NCBI GenBank assembly: GCA_031278545.1
Contig: JAITKF010000008.1
Coordinates: forward strand, 1 to 45,402
DNA length: 45,402 bases
Direction: 5' to 3'
DNA from: Prevotellaceae bacterium
GTDB taxonomy: Bacteria > Bacteroidota > Bacteroidia > Bacteroidales > UBA932
Shown: positions 1 through 9,226 of the stretch, piece after piece
Position numbering within the stretch: position 1 is the stretch's first letter
Layout of the letters: the number at the start of each line of letters is the position of its first letter
Notes under the pieces: generated by a model
Databases searched by the model: none
The model's input: the letters and a program-made list of their open reading frames with translations, nothing else
Told to the model about the DNA's origin: nothing
Program-made: the position numbers and the translations under genes

Positions 1-699
1 ACCTATACCGCCGCCACTATCACCGCTATTCCCTCCGTACCGGCTGCCCCCACGCAGGACGGGCCGAAGTGCGCCGGCACAGGCATCATCTTCTTGGCCA
101 CCGTGCCTTCGGGCGCCACCGGCATTAATTGGAGCGGCAACGTATCCGGACGGGGAACGTCTAAAACCACGACTACCACCGCCGGCACCTATCAGGCGCG
201 GGTGCGGGCATACCTCACCGCCGGCGGTACGACCTGCTACAGCGGCTACTCCACCTTTACCGTCGGGACGGTCTATTACTCCTTTACCGCCGGCTCCATT
301 ACTACCGCTTCCGATACGACGATGGTAGGAACAGACCCCGGCATCACCATTACGAATGCAACCCCCGCTTCCGGCGGCGACGAAAATATAACCTACCAGT
401 GGCGGCGTTCCGGTACCAGCAGCGCCACGCTGACCGGCAGCGCTGCGACTTATTCTATCGGTACCGCTGCGTCCAATTATACTGGAGACGGTACTTATAT
501 CTTCAAGCGGTATGCCCACGACGGTACTTGTAATACTTCGTGGGAGGAGTCAAGTGGTCAATATACGTTAACGGTGATTGTCCTATGCCCGCCCAATTCC
601 ATCGGCGCTTGTACATGGACTTACGGTTCGCAGATTTGGAGCGGCGTGCATGTCGGGATAACTTTTCACACGTACGAAAATAATTTTCCTCCCGTATGA
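1..699 (+). CDS. C-terminal part of a large Thr/Gly-rich, Ig-like repeat surface protein (5' truncated by window edge)
   Basis: Frame open from base 1 (TYTAATITAIPSVPAAPTQDGPKCAGTG...) to the TGA at 697-699; low-complexity T/S/G-rich sequence with 'ITYQWRRSGTSS' Ig-like motif and 'CTWTYGSQIWSG' tail. Confidence 0.75.
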   Translation, partial: TYTAATITAIPSVPAAPTQDGPKCAGTGIIFLATVPSGATGINWSGNVSGRGTSKTTTTTAGTYQARVRAYLTAGGTTCYSGYSTFTVGTVYYSFTAGSITTASDTTMVGTDPGITITNATPASGGDENITYQWRRSGTSSATLTGSAATYSIGTAASNYTGDGTYIFKRYAHDGTCNTSWEESSGQYTLTVIVLCPPNSIGACTWTYGSQIWSGVHVGITFHTYENNFPPV

Positions 700-731
700 G
701 ATTTCTTTTCCACACGGGAGGAAATTTTCTT
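684..731 (+). terminator. intrinsic terminator overlapping the stop codon of the surface protein
   Basis: CCTCCCGT (688-695) / ACGGGAGG (714-721), extended by flanking A/T pairing (TTTT...AAATTTT). Confidence 0.65.
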
Positions 732-934
732 CTACACGTAAGGAATTTTATAGCTATTATTCCCCGATGGATAATGCCGGCGGGAGCGAATAAATGGTTA
801 TCATTTTCTATTGATAGTATTCCCCGTCGGGGAAGGCTTGCAGCGGCGGCCTTGAATAATCCGGTTGCATTTGCTACTTGAATCTGCCGTATATCGAAAA
901 GAGACAAAAAAGTTTTCATTTCAAAAAAAAGTAT

Positions 935-942
935 TACCTTTG
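935..942 (+). promoter_or_regulatory. Bacteroidetes -7 box (TACCTTTG), promoter of the trp leader/trpB
   Basis: TAnnTTTG motif about 16 nt upstream of the leader-peptide ATG. Confidence 0.6.
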
Positions 943-958
943 CAGGCGAAAAAATTTG

Positions 959-1033
959 ATGATTCGATTTGCAACGATAACAATTTGGTGGTGGCGCAAC
1001 GGAAATTCTGTTGTGAACAGTCAGCTTATGTAG
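959..1033 (+). CDS. trp leader peptide MIRFATITIWWWRNGNSVVNSQLM
   Basis: 24-codon ORF with three consecutive TGG codons (986-994), upstream of trpB and just downstream of a promoter box; below the ORF-track size cutoff. Confidence 0.8.
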   Translation: MIRFATITIWWWRNGNSVVNSQLM

Positions 1034-1096
1034 TTGTAGAAGTACATTGTTTTTTTGGTTTAAAGCTTAATGTTCACATGGGCATTAAGTTTTTTT
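995..1096 (+). promoter_or_regulatory. transcription attenuator: pause hairpin, antiterminator and intrinsic terminator
   Basis: 1:2 hairpin 995-1000/1010-1015; antiterminator 1012-1019/1071-1078 (TGTGAACA/TGTTCACA) plus 1023-1027/1063-1067; terminator CTTAATG 1066-1072 / CATTAAG 1083-1089 + T7 (1090-1096). Confidence 0.78.
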
Positions 1097-1160
1097 ATGC
1101 GCCAAACGAAAAAATGATTTAAAAAAACAATATTAATATCAATTAAATTAAAAACGAATA

Positions 1161-2456
1161 ATGACAAAAAAATTTCTACTATCTGAAAATGACATACCAC
1201 GGCAGTGGTATAACATTGTAGCGGACATGAAGACAAAACCGTTGCCGATGTTGCATCCGGGGACGAAACAGCCGCTGACCGTGTCGGATTTGGAACCTAT
1301 TTTTGCGCGGGAACTGTGTATACAGGAGCTGTCGCAAGAGCGGTATATCGACATTCCCGACGCTGTACGGGAGGTGTATAAGATTTACCGTCCGACACCG
1401 TTGGTGCGGGCTTTCGGGCTGGAAAAAGCCTTAGATACGCCGGCGCACATTTATTTTAAAAACGAAAGCGTCAGCCCCGTCGGGTCGCACAAGCTGAACT
1501 CGGCGATTGCACAAGCGTATTATAACAAAGAGCAGGGTATCCGGCATCTGATCACCGAAACCGGCGCCGGGCAATGGGGTACGGCGTTGAGTTTTGCCAG
1601 CCACTATTTCGGACTGACGCTGAAAGTGTATATGGTAAAGGTCAGCTTTGAACAGAAGCCCTATCGAAAGGCGATTATGAACACCTGGGGCGCGGAAGTC
1701 CTGCCCTCACCAAGCGATACGACCAACGCCGGACGGAAGATTTTAGAAAAAAATCCGGTGGCGTCGGGCAGTTTAGGCACAGCGATTTCCGAAGCCATCG
1801 AGGTAGCCATAAGCCAGCCCGATTCGCGGTATGCGTTGGGGAGCGTATTAAACCATGTGGTCTTACACCAGACCATCATCGGCCTCGAAGCAGAAAAGCA
1901 AATGGAGATGGCCGGCGCATTTCCCGACATCATTATCGGCTGTTTCGGCGGCGGTTCTAACTTTTCGGGGATTGCGTTCCCGTTCCTGCGGCATCAGTTA
2001 ACGAAGGGAACGCCACTGCGTATTATTGCTGCCGAACCGTCTTCGTGCCCGAAACTGACGCGCGGGGAATTTCAATACGATTTCGGCGACGAGGCCGGCA
2101 TGACGCCGCTATTGCCGATGTTTACTCTCGGGCACACATTTCAGCCGGCCGACATTCATGCGGGCGGACTGCGGTATCATGGCGCCGGTACGCTCGTCAG
2201 CCAGTTGAAGCGCGACAACCTGGTGGAAGCCCAAAACATTCCCCAGTTAGAAACCTTCGAGGCAGCCACGTTGTTTGCCAAAACCGAAGGCATTGTGCCG
2301 GCGCCCGAATCGGCGCACGCCATTGCGTCGACCATCCGCGAAGCGCGGATAGCGAAGGAAGAAGGAAGTGCGAAAACAATCCTGTTCAACCTTTCGGGAC
2401 ACGGGATTATGGACTTAGCCGCGTATGCCCAATACTATGCCGGAGAGCTGAATTAA
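1161..2456 (+). CDS. trpB: tryptophan synthase beta chain, TrpB2-like
   Basis: 431 aa; PLP-lysine context 'SVSPVGSHKLNSA', 'TETGAGQWGTALS', 'GCFGGGSNFSG'. Confidence 0.93.
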   Translation: MTKKFLLSENDIPRQWYNIVADMKTKPLPMLHPGTKQPLTVSDLEPIFARELCIQELSQERYIDIPDAVREVYKIYRPTPLVRAFGLEKALDTPAHIYFKNESVSPVGSHKLNSAIAQAYYNKEQGIRHLITETGAGQWGTALSFASHYFGLTLKVYMVKVSFEQKPYRKAIMNTWGAEVLPSPSDTTNAGRKILEKNPVASGSLGTAISEAIEVAISQPDSRYALGSVLNHVVLHQTIIGLEAEKQMEMAGAFPDIIIGCFGGGSNFSGIAFPFLRHQLTKGTPLRIIAAEPSSCPKLTRGEFQYDFGDEAGMTPLLPMFTLGHTFQPADIHAGGLRYHGAGTLVSQLKRDNLVEAQNIPQLETFEAATLFAKTEGIVPAPESAHAIASTIREARIAKEEGSAKTILFNLSGHGIMDLAAYAQYYAGELN

Positions 2457-2479
2457 GCCTTCGGCGTGAAACGTAAAAC

Positions 2480-2547
2480 ATGCCTGCGGGGGCGTCCCAC
2501 AAGGACGAAACGCTTGTAAAGACGGCCACAACAGCCTCCGCAGGCAT
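2480..2547. repeat. long inverted repeat with nested hairpin between trpB and HD gene
   Basis: ATGCCTGCGGGGG (2480-2492) pairs with CCTCCGCAGGCAT (2535-2547); internal CGTCC-cacaa-GGACG. Confidence 0.6.
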
Positions 2548-2635
2548 TCTTCGTAGAGGGTAACACCGACAACCCCGTTGTACAACCTTTGCGGGGTGAG
2601 GAGGCCCCCACGCGCCACACTAAACAAAAAAAAAC

Positions 2636-2643
2636 TATCTTTG
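2636..2643 (+). promoter_or_regulatory. -7 promoter box (TATCTTTG) for the HD-domain gene
   Basis: TAnnTTTG 15 nt upstream of ATG at 2659. Confidence 0.55.
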
Positions 2644-2658
2644 TACCGCTTCAAACAA

Positions 2659-3927
2659 ATGGTCATGACCAAAAAAAAAATAGTAAACGACCCTATTCAC
2701 GGATTTATTGATATTCCCGACGGCTTAATTTATGAGTTGTTGGAGCATCCCTACGTGCAACGGTTGCGGAATATTTCGCAAATGGGGCTGTCGTATCTGG
2801 TCTATCCGGGGGCATGTCATTCGCGGCTTTCACACGCACTGGGGTCGATGCACCTGATGCGGCAGGCGCTGCTCTCGCTCCGCTCAAAAGGGCACACGAT
2901 TACGCCGGACGAAATGGAAGCCGCCATGTGCGCCATCCTGCTGCACGATGTCGGGCACGGGCCGTTCAGCCATACACTGGAATACTCAATGGTCGAAAAC
3001 ATCCCCCACGAAGCCCTCTCGCTGGCATTTATGAAGCGCCTGAACATCCTGTTCGGTGGACGGCTGACGACGGCTATCGCCATTTTCGACGGAAGCTATC
3101 CGAAGCGATTCCTGCACCGGCTGGTGTCGGGGCAGCTGGATGTCGACCGCCTCGATTACCTGTGCCGCGACAGCTTTTTCTCCGGCGTCGCCGAAGGGAT
3201 GATAGGGCTGGAGCGCATTATCAAAATGCTCGATGTAGTCGCCGACGAGCTGGTGGTCGAAGCCAAAGGCATTTATTCCATAGAAAAATTTCTGATTTCA
3301 CGCCGGATGATGTATTGGCAGGTCTATTTACATAAAACCGTCCTGTCGGCCGAACAACTGCTGCTGCAAATCCTACGGCGGGCAAAGACGTTGGCTGCCC
3401 GTGGCGATACGCTGTTTGCATCGCCCGCTCTGCAACTGTTCCTGCAACGGCGCATAACCTTAGCCGACTTCGACCGGACGGACATCATCAACGCCTTCGC
3501 ACAACTCGACGACAGCGACATCTACTCTGCCGTAAAAGTCTGGCGACACGCCGGCGATGCCGTTTTGGCGCAACTCTGCACGATGCTCGTCGACCGCCGG
3601 CTATTTAAAATCGAACTACGCCCGCAGCCATTCGCCGAAGGCTATATCGAACAACTGCGCCGCCGCTCCCTCCCGTTTATCCCGCCCACGCCGGAAGCCC
3701 TGCCCTATTTCGTCATCAGCCATTACGTCGTCAACAAAGGATACGACGAAGAGACGGGCAAAATCCAGATACACTACGGAAAATCGGAACTACGCGACCT
3801 CTACGAAGTGTCGGACATATTAAACGCCCGCGCCTTTGCCGGCATTACCAAAAAATACTTTGTATGTTACCTTAAAAATACAATTCCCCCTGCGGGAAAC
3901 GACGACATTCATTTTAATACCAGATAA
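2659..3927 (+). CDS. HD-superfamily phosphohydrolase
   Basis: 'VNDPIHGFIDIP', 'HSRLSHALGSMHL', 'LLHDVGHGPFSH'; the upstream ORF extension (2578) contains the promoter, so start placed at 2659. Confidence 0.88.
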   Translation: MVMTKKKIVNDPIHGFIDIPDGLIYELLEHPYVQRLRNISQMGLSYLVYPGACHSRLSHALGSMHLMRQALLSLRSKGHTITPDEMEAAMCAILLHDVGHGPFSHTLEYSMVENIPHEALSLAFMKRLNILFGGRLTTAIAIFDGSYPKRFLHRLVSGQLDVDRLDYLCRDSFFSGVAEGMIGLERIIKMLDVVADELVVEAKGIYSIEKFLISRRMMYWQVYLHKTVLSAEQLLLQILRRAKTLAARGDTLFASPALQLFLQRRITLADFDRTDIINAFAQLDDSDIYSAVKVWRHAGDAVLAQLCTMLVDRRLFKIELRPQPFAEGYIEQLRRRSLPFIPPTPEALPYFVISHYVVNKGYDEETGKIQIHYGKSELRDLYEVSDILNARAFAGITKKYFVCYLKNTIPPAGNDDIHFNTR

Positions 3928-3930
3928 ACC

Positions 3931-4950
3931 ATGCAATTTACCGCAAAAACATTAGCCGATTATCTCCACGGCGACATCGTGGGCGACGAAAACGCCACCG
4001 CCGGCGTCGTGGCCCGCATCGAACAAGGCGTGCCGGGAGCAGTATGCTTCCTCGCCAACCCGAAGTACGAACCCTACCTATACACCACCCGCGCATCAAT
4101 AGTACTCGTCAACCGCTCCTTTGAAATACGACAACCGGTAGCCACGACCCTCATCCTTGTCGACAACGCCTACGAAAGTGTAGCCGCGCTCCTCGACTTA
4201 TACAACTCGATGCAAACCCTGCGGAAAAAAGGCCGGTCGTGGCGGGCGCGGATATCGTGGCGGGCAAAACTGGGAAAAGCCGTATGGGTCGGCGCGGGAA
4301 CCTACATCGCGCGCGGCGTAAGAATTGGAGACCATACCAAAATATTCCCGCAGGTATACATCGGCGACAATGTTACGATAGGCGACCATTGCATTATTTA
4401 CCCGGGCGTCAAAATCTACCACGGATGCACGATAGGCCGCCACTGCACGATTCACGCCAATGCCGTCATCGGCTCCGACGGCTTTGGCTTTGCGCCCACC
4501 GCCGACGGCTCATACCGGAAAATCCCGCAAATCGGACACGTCGTACTGGAAGACAACGTCGAAATCGGCGCAAACACCGTCGTCGACCGCGCGACCATCG
4601 ACACGACCGTCATCCGGCAAGGAGTAAAAATTGACAATCTCGTACAAATTGCACACAATGTCGAAATCGGCGAAAACACCGTCATCGCCGCCCTTTCAGG
4701 CATTGCCGGCTCGACAAAAATAGGCCGGCAATGCATGTTTGGAGGACAAGTTGGCGTCGCAGGACACATCACCGTCGCCGACGGCACGCGCGCCGGCGCA
4801 CAGACAGGTATCAGTGCCTCCGTCAAAGAACCAAACCAACTCCTGAGCGGATCACCGGCCATTAATTACTACGACTACTTTAAAGCTTTCGCCATCTTCC
4901 GTAAACTGCCGCAACTGAAACAACAATTGGACGAATTGAAGAAACGCTAA
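3931..4950 (+). CDS. lpxD: UDP-3-O-(3-hydroxyacyl)glucosamine N-acyltransferase
   Basis: left-handed beta-helix hexapeptide repeats, '[13 protein letters not shown]', '[18 protein letters not shown]'. Confidence 0.93.
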   Translation: MQFTAKTLADYLHGDIVGDENATAGVVARIEQGVPGAVCFLANPKYEPYLYTTRASIVLVNRSFEIRQPVATTLILVDNAYESVAALLDLYNSMQTLRKKGRSWRARISWRAKLGKAVWVGAGTYIARGVRIGDHTKIFPQVYIGDNVTIGDHCIIYPGVKIYHGCTIGRHCTIHANAVIGSDGFGFAPTADGSYRKIPQIGHVVLEDNVEIGANTVVDRATIDTTVIRQGVKIDNLVQIAHNVEIGENTVIAALSGIAGSTKIGRQCMFGGQVGVAGHITVADGTRAGAQTGISASVKEPNQLLSGSPAINYYDYFKAFAIFRKLPQLKQQLDELKKR

Positions 4951-4995
4951 ATACGCTACGCGCGGGGAAACGATACTCCCATTTCACCCGTTCAC

Positions 4996-5781
4996 CTATT
5001 CCGCGCGCGAAGCGCTCAAATAATCCAGCGTTACACGATTAAAATAACCCGCATTGTCGATATTACAAATATGCCCCGCATCGGGCACAACGATAAGCGA
5101 AGAATACAACCTATGCTGCTTCAACAGCGCTTTCACCTGCGGAAGGAACATATAATCCTCCTCGCCCATAATATACACCGTAGGTACGGGCAACTCGATA
5201 GCCCGGAAAAAACGCAGCAATGGACTCAAATCGGCCGTCAACGAAAACCAGCGCAGAAACTCCTTTTGACGCACCTTCATCGCCTCGTTAATGAACAACT
5301 GGCGCGATTTCTTATGCCGTTTTTTCGGCATCAGAATATTAGCATAAATCCGGTAAATCCACATATAGGGCACCAGATGCCGTACCTTCGCCGCCGCCCA
5401 CATCAAGGACTGCGACCGGAAATTCAGCCGCACCACCGCCCCCACCATCAGCAACGTCTTAACCCGTGAAATATCCATCTCGGCTATTTCGCGAATCACA
5501 ATAGCCCCCAACGAAACTCCCATAAAATGACACGCCGGAACGCGCAACGTATTCAGCACCTCGAACACCTCCCCCGCAATATCGGCAAACGAATATTTTG
5601 CCGTATATAACGTCTTCCCGACCGATTTACCGTGCCCCTTCAGGTCTATCAACAACAAATTGAAATGCTGGCTGAATGCCCGGATTTGTTTGTACCACAC
5701 AATGGAACTACCCCCTGCGCCGTGCAAAAACACCACCCATTCCGGCGATGTCGGATGCCTATATTCTTGATAATGCAACAT
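4996..5781 (-). CDS. alpha/beta-fold hydrolase
   Basis: 'VVFLHGAGGSSIVW', 'DLKGHGKS', 'FMGVSLGAIV', 'GHICNID'; start trimmed to 5781 because TAACTTTG box lies at 5794-5801 (minus). Confidence 0.85.
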   Translation of the reverse strand: MLHYQEYRHPTSPEWVVFLHGAGGSSIVWYKQIRAFSQHFNLLLIDLKGHGKSVGKTLYTAKYSFADIAGEVFEVLNTLRVPACHFMGVSLGAIVIREIAEMDISRVKTLLMVGAVVRLNFRSQSLMWAAAKVRHLVPYMWIYRIYANILMPKKRHKKSRQLFINEAMKVRQKEFLRWFSLTADLSPLLRFFRAIELPVPTVYIMGEEDYMFLPQVKALLKQHRLYSSLIVVPDAGHICNIDNAGYFNRVTLDYLSASRAE

Positions 5782-6084
5782 AATTTTGGGGTGCAAAGTT
5801 AAATAAATTTCGACAGTATCAATAATTTTTAATGGAACGCGGAGCGCAGATATCCTCAGAAAGGTCTCATACGACATAGGACGAGCATTTTTTTATCGTC
5901 AGGAAGGAAGGGTGAACGATAAAATATAGATACAAAGGCGGGGTTGCCCGTTGAACCTATGTTCTCCCGCGTACTCCCTATGCCTTTTTGCCGTTCCCGT
6001 TTTTTAAGTTACCTTTGTACTCATTCAATAAGCAACGAGACGGTGTGCCATTTTCACGCCGGGGCATTGTGTAAAAAAGAAGGA

Positions 6085-7494
6085 ATGACAGATACTATCA
6101 ATATAGGGCGAAAAGACGTGGCGTGGAGTTATGCGGCTACGTTCTTGCAAATAGGCGTAGGGATCGTTTTATTGCCTTTTATTCTTAAGATATTTTCACA
6201 GGAGACGGTGGCTGTCTGGACGATTTTTTTAACCGTCATAACCTTGACCGGCTTATTTGATTTCGGCTTTAACCCCTCGTTTGCGCGGAACGTGTCCTAC
6301 GTGGTGAGCGGGGTTACGGAATTGAAGAAAACGGGGCATCTTGTCGTCGAAAACCGGACGGGAGAGATAGATTACGGCTTATTTAAAGGAATGATTAACG
6401 CCATGCGGTGGTTTTACGCCCGCGCGGCATGTATCCTCTTCCTGCTGCTGGCCACCGCAGGCACGTATTACATCTACACGCTGCTGAAGACCTATTCGGG
6501 GAATCACATGGAAGTATATATTGCATGGGCGATTCTAATAGCTATCAACTCCTACTCCCTCTACACCATGTATTACGACTCGCTGATGCAGGGAAAGGGA
6601 TTGATTAAACGTTCCAAGCAAATTAAGGTCGTAGGGCAATCCGTTTATTTAATACTGGCCGTGGGGTTGATATTATTACGGCTTAATTTGATTGCGGTGG
6701 TTAGTGCGCAGGCGGCGTCGATTGTAATCATACGCCTGTTGTCGTACCGGGCGGTTTATACCGACGATTTCAAACGACATCTTCATCAGGTTACGACGCG
6801 CTCCCGCAAAGAAATCCTTTCGTATATTTACCCCAATGCCGTAAAAGTGGGATTAACCGGCGCCGGCGGATTTTTAGTATTACGCTCGTCGACCATCATC
6901 GGTTCTCTATACCTGTCGTTGGGAGAAATTGCATCCTATGGCATCACCATGCAGGTGCTCCATATTATTTCGGCCATCGGCGGCGTATACCTCCTCGCCT
7001 ACCAGCCTAAAATTGTACAATACCGGGTGCAAAACGACCACCACGCCATTAAACGACTATACTTAAAAGGATGTCTACTTTTATTCGGCGCTTTTTTACT
7101 GGGCGGGCTTGCGTTAGTTTTACTGGGAGAATGGGTGCTGAACGTAATAGGAAGCCAAACGCCGTTACTGTCCGTCTCGTTCATCCTCCTTGCACTGGTC
7201 ATTTGCTGGCTGGAGATGAATCATACTATTGCCGGGCAGCTGCTTTTAACTAAAAACGAAGTGCCGTTCTTTAAAGCCGCATTATTTGCCGGCGGGCTAA
7301 CGCTGGTGTTGCTCGTGTTATTTTTAAAATATACAGACCTGGGCGTTTTCGGATTAATACTAGCCCCCGGCCTTGCGCAGGCATGTTATCAAAACTGGAA
7401 ATGGCCAATAACAGCGGTCGAAGAATTGCAAATAAAATGCTGTGATATAACAAGATATTTACGAATTAATAAAAAAAAGAAAGATGATGTTTAA
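6085..7494 (+). CDS. polysaccharide flippase (Wzx/MVF-type membrane protein)
   Basis: multi-TM protein 'DFGFNPSFARNVSYVVSG', typical of O-antigen translocases; TACCTTTG box at 6010-6017 argues against the 5944 start. Confidence 0.82.
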   Translation: MTDTINIGRKDVAWSYAATFLQIGVGIVLLPFILKIFSQETVAVWTIFLTVITLTGLFDFGFNPSFARNVSYVVSGVTELKKTGHLVVENRTGEIDYGLFKGMINAMRWFYARAACILFLLLATAGTYYIYTLLKTYSGNHMEVYIAWAILIAINSYSLYTMYYDSLMQGKGLIKRSKQIKVVGQSVYLILAVGLILLRLNLIAVVSAQAASIVIIRLLSYRAVYTDDFKRHLHQVTTRSRKEILSYIYPNAVKVGLTGAGGFLVLRSSTIIGSLYLSLGEIASYGITMQVLHIISAIGGVYLLAYQPKIVQYRVQNDHHAIKRLYLKGCLLLFGAFLLGGLALVLLGEWVLNVIGSQTPLLSVSFILLALVICWLEMNHTIAGQLLLTKNEVPFFKAALFAGGLTLVLLVLFLKYTDLGVFGLILAPGLAQACYQNWKWPITAVEELQIKCCDITRYLRINKKKKDDV

Positions 7495-8410
7495 AAAAAT
7501 TTTGAAAAAAATAACACCCCTTTTTCTCCTATACCAATGGAAAAAATACAACAGAAAAAAGGAACAGCGAAGACTGCGGAAATTAAAAGACGATATCGTA
7601 GATTATTTGGCGCATATTCCTCCGCAGGACAGGACGGGGGAGCAACAGGCGACGCTTGATTATTTTAAAAACCACCCGTTTTCCGTTTTTCCGTACCCCT
7701 TTACGGAGAACTACAATGCCGACGACATCGTAGTCCATACGGATAACGAAAAGAAAATGCATTATGTATTACGCGATAATAAACGCTTATATTTTAGAAA
7801 CGATTGGGATGAATCCAGCGTGAAGGTGGCTTATCATATGCTCTTAATAGAACAGGACGCCGCGTCTCCGCATCGGTACGAGACGGACGAGTTTCACGTC
7901 TGCGAAGGCGATATAGTGGTAGATGCCGGTGTGGCGGAAGGGAATTTTGCCCTTTCGGTGATTGAAAAAGTAAAGAAACTTTATTTGTTTGAAGTAGACC
8001 CCGCATGGATTGCCGCACTCGAAGCTACGTTTGCACCATGGAAAGAAAAGGTGGTGATTGTTAATAAGTATGTTTCCGATCATGATGAAGGGGACTGTAT
8101 TACACTGGATACTTTTTTCGGGAATGAAGAAATAGATTTTATCAAAGCGGACATTGAGGGGGCAGAGCCGCTATTAGTGGCCGGCGCACAACGCCTGCTG
8201 TCTGCCAGGCGGCCGTTGAAGATAGCGATTTGTACATATCACCGTCAACATGATGCGGAGACACTGCACCAAATGTTGCAGGAGAAAGGATTTCGCACGG
8301 CATTTTCGAACGGGTATATGGTTTTTCCATACGGCAAATACCTTACACCGCCTTATTTAAGACGGGTATTAATTCGCGCTACAAAATTTTATGAATGTTC
8401 ATTTGCATAG
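7484..8410 (+). CDS. FkbM-family methyltransferase
   Basis: 'EGDIVVDAGVAEGNFAL', 'LYLFEVDPAWIAALEATF', 'IDFIKADIEGAE'. Confidence 0.85.
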   Translation: MMFKKILKKITPLFLLYQWKKYNRKKEQRRLRKLKDDIVDYLAHIPPQDRTGEQQATLDYFKNHPFSVFPYPFTENYNADDIVVHTDNEKKMHYVLRDNKRLYFRNDWDESSVKVAYHMLLIEQDAASPHRYETDEFHVCEGDIVVDAGVAEGNFALSVIEKVKKLYLFEVDPAWIAALEATFAPWKEKVVIVNKYVSDHDEGDCITLDTFFGNEEIDFIKADIEGAEPLLVAGAQRLLSARRPLKIAICTYHRQHDAETLHQMLQEKGFRTAFSNGYMVFPYGKYLTPPYLRRVLIRATKFYECSFA

Positions 8411-9226
8411 ATGAAATCCCGTTTTATAGTTGTTGTAGTACTATATAAAATCAGAGCAATAGACTCCTCGAGTTTGATTACCTTGGAAGGGAATTTACCG
8501 TCCCATTCAAAACTTGTCGTTTGGGACAATAGCCCTGAGAGCCTCCATGAAGAAGATTTGAAATGGATACATGCCCACTTCCCCAACGGGGAATATATTC
8601 ATACGCCGGAAAATAGTTCCATGGCTAAAATATACAATCGGGTTTATTGGAACAATTTGCAATATGATTATTTGCTGATTTTAGACCAGGACACAACGCT
8701 TACCCCCGGTTTTTTTGTAGCATTATACAAGGCCATTGCACAGCATCCGGAAGTAAATTTATTTTTACCACTGGTATATCATGAGCATCGGATTATAAGT
8801 CCTGCCGATTTTCGTTTTTATAGGGGGATATATTGGAAGCAGCGGCTAACGGGCTTGGTAACGGCTAAAAACCGATTGGCTATTGCCAGCGGCATGACCA
8901 TCCGGATGAATTACCTTAAAGTAAAAGAAAATCGTTTTGATGAGCGCTTAAAACTCTATGGCGTGGATGATAAATTTATGCTGGATTATGGAAAAGAAAA
9001 TGACTCTTTTTTTGTACTCAACTATGTCTTGACACATCATCTTTCTATGTTTGAACAGGAAGACATCGAAAAGAAAACGATGCGGTTCATTGAGCACAAA
9101 CATGCGCAGAAGACTATTTGCAGATCCATTTCCCGGTTATCGTGGGTTATGATATCTGCTATATTGTTTATAAGGTCAATAGAGTGGGCAATCAAAAGGA
9201 AGGACATTCGCATAATTTTCACCTAA
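8411..9226 (+). CDS. glycosyltransferase family 2
   Basis: 'LVVWDNSPES', 'YDYLLILDQDTTL'. Confidence 0.83.
   Translation: MKSRFIVVVVLYKIRAIDSSSLITLEGNLPSHSKLVVWDNSPESLHEEDLKWIHAHFPNGEYIHTPENSSMAKIYNRVYWNNLQYDYLLILDQDTTLTPGFFVALYKAIAQHPEVNLFLPLVYHEHRIISPADFRFYRGIYWKQRLTGLVTAKNRLAIASGMTIRMNYLKVKENRFDERLKLYGVDDKFMLDYGKENDSFFVLNYVLTHHLSMFEQEDIEKKTMRFIEHKHAQKTICRSISRLSWVMISAILFIRSIEWAIKRKDIRIIFT

Noticed and set aside
503-919. 138-aa minus-strand ORF across the surface-protein 3' end
   Set aside because: Overlaps a supported CDS, its terminator and a repeat; no recognisable motif.
865-1122. 85-aa plus-strand ORF upstream of trpB
   Set aside because: Spans the promoter box and attenuator; the 24-aa WWW leader in another frame explains the region better.
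2045-2476. 143-aa alternate-frame ORF inside trpB
   Set aside because: Arg/His-rich out-of-frame translation of a high-GC gene.
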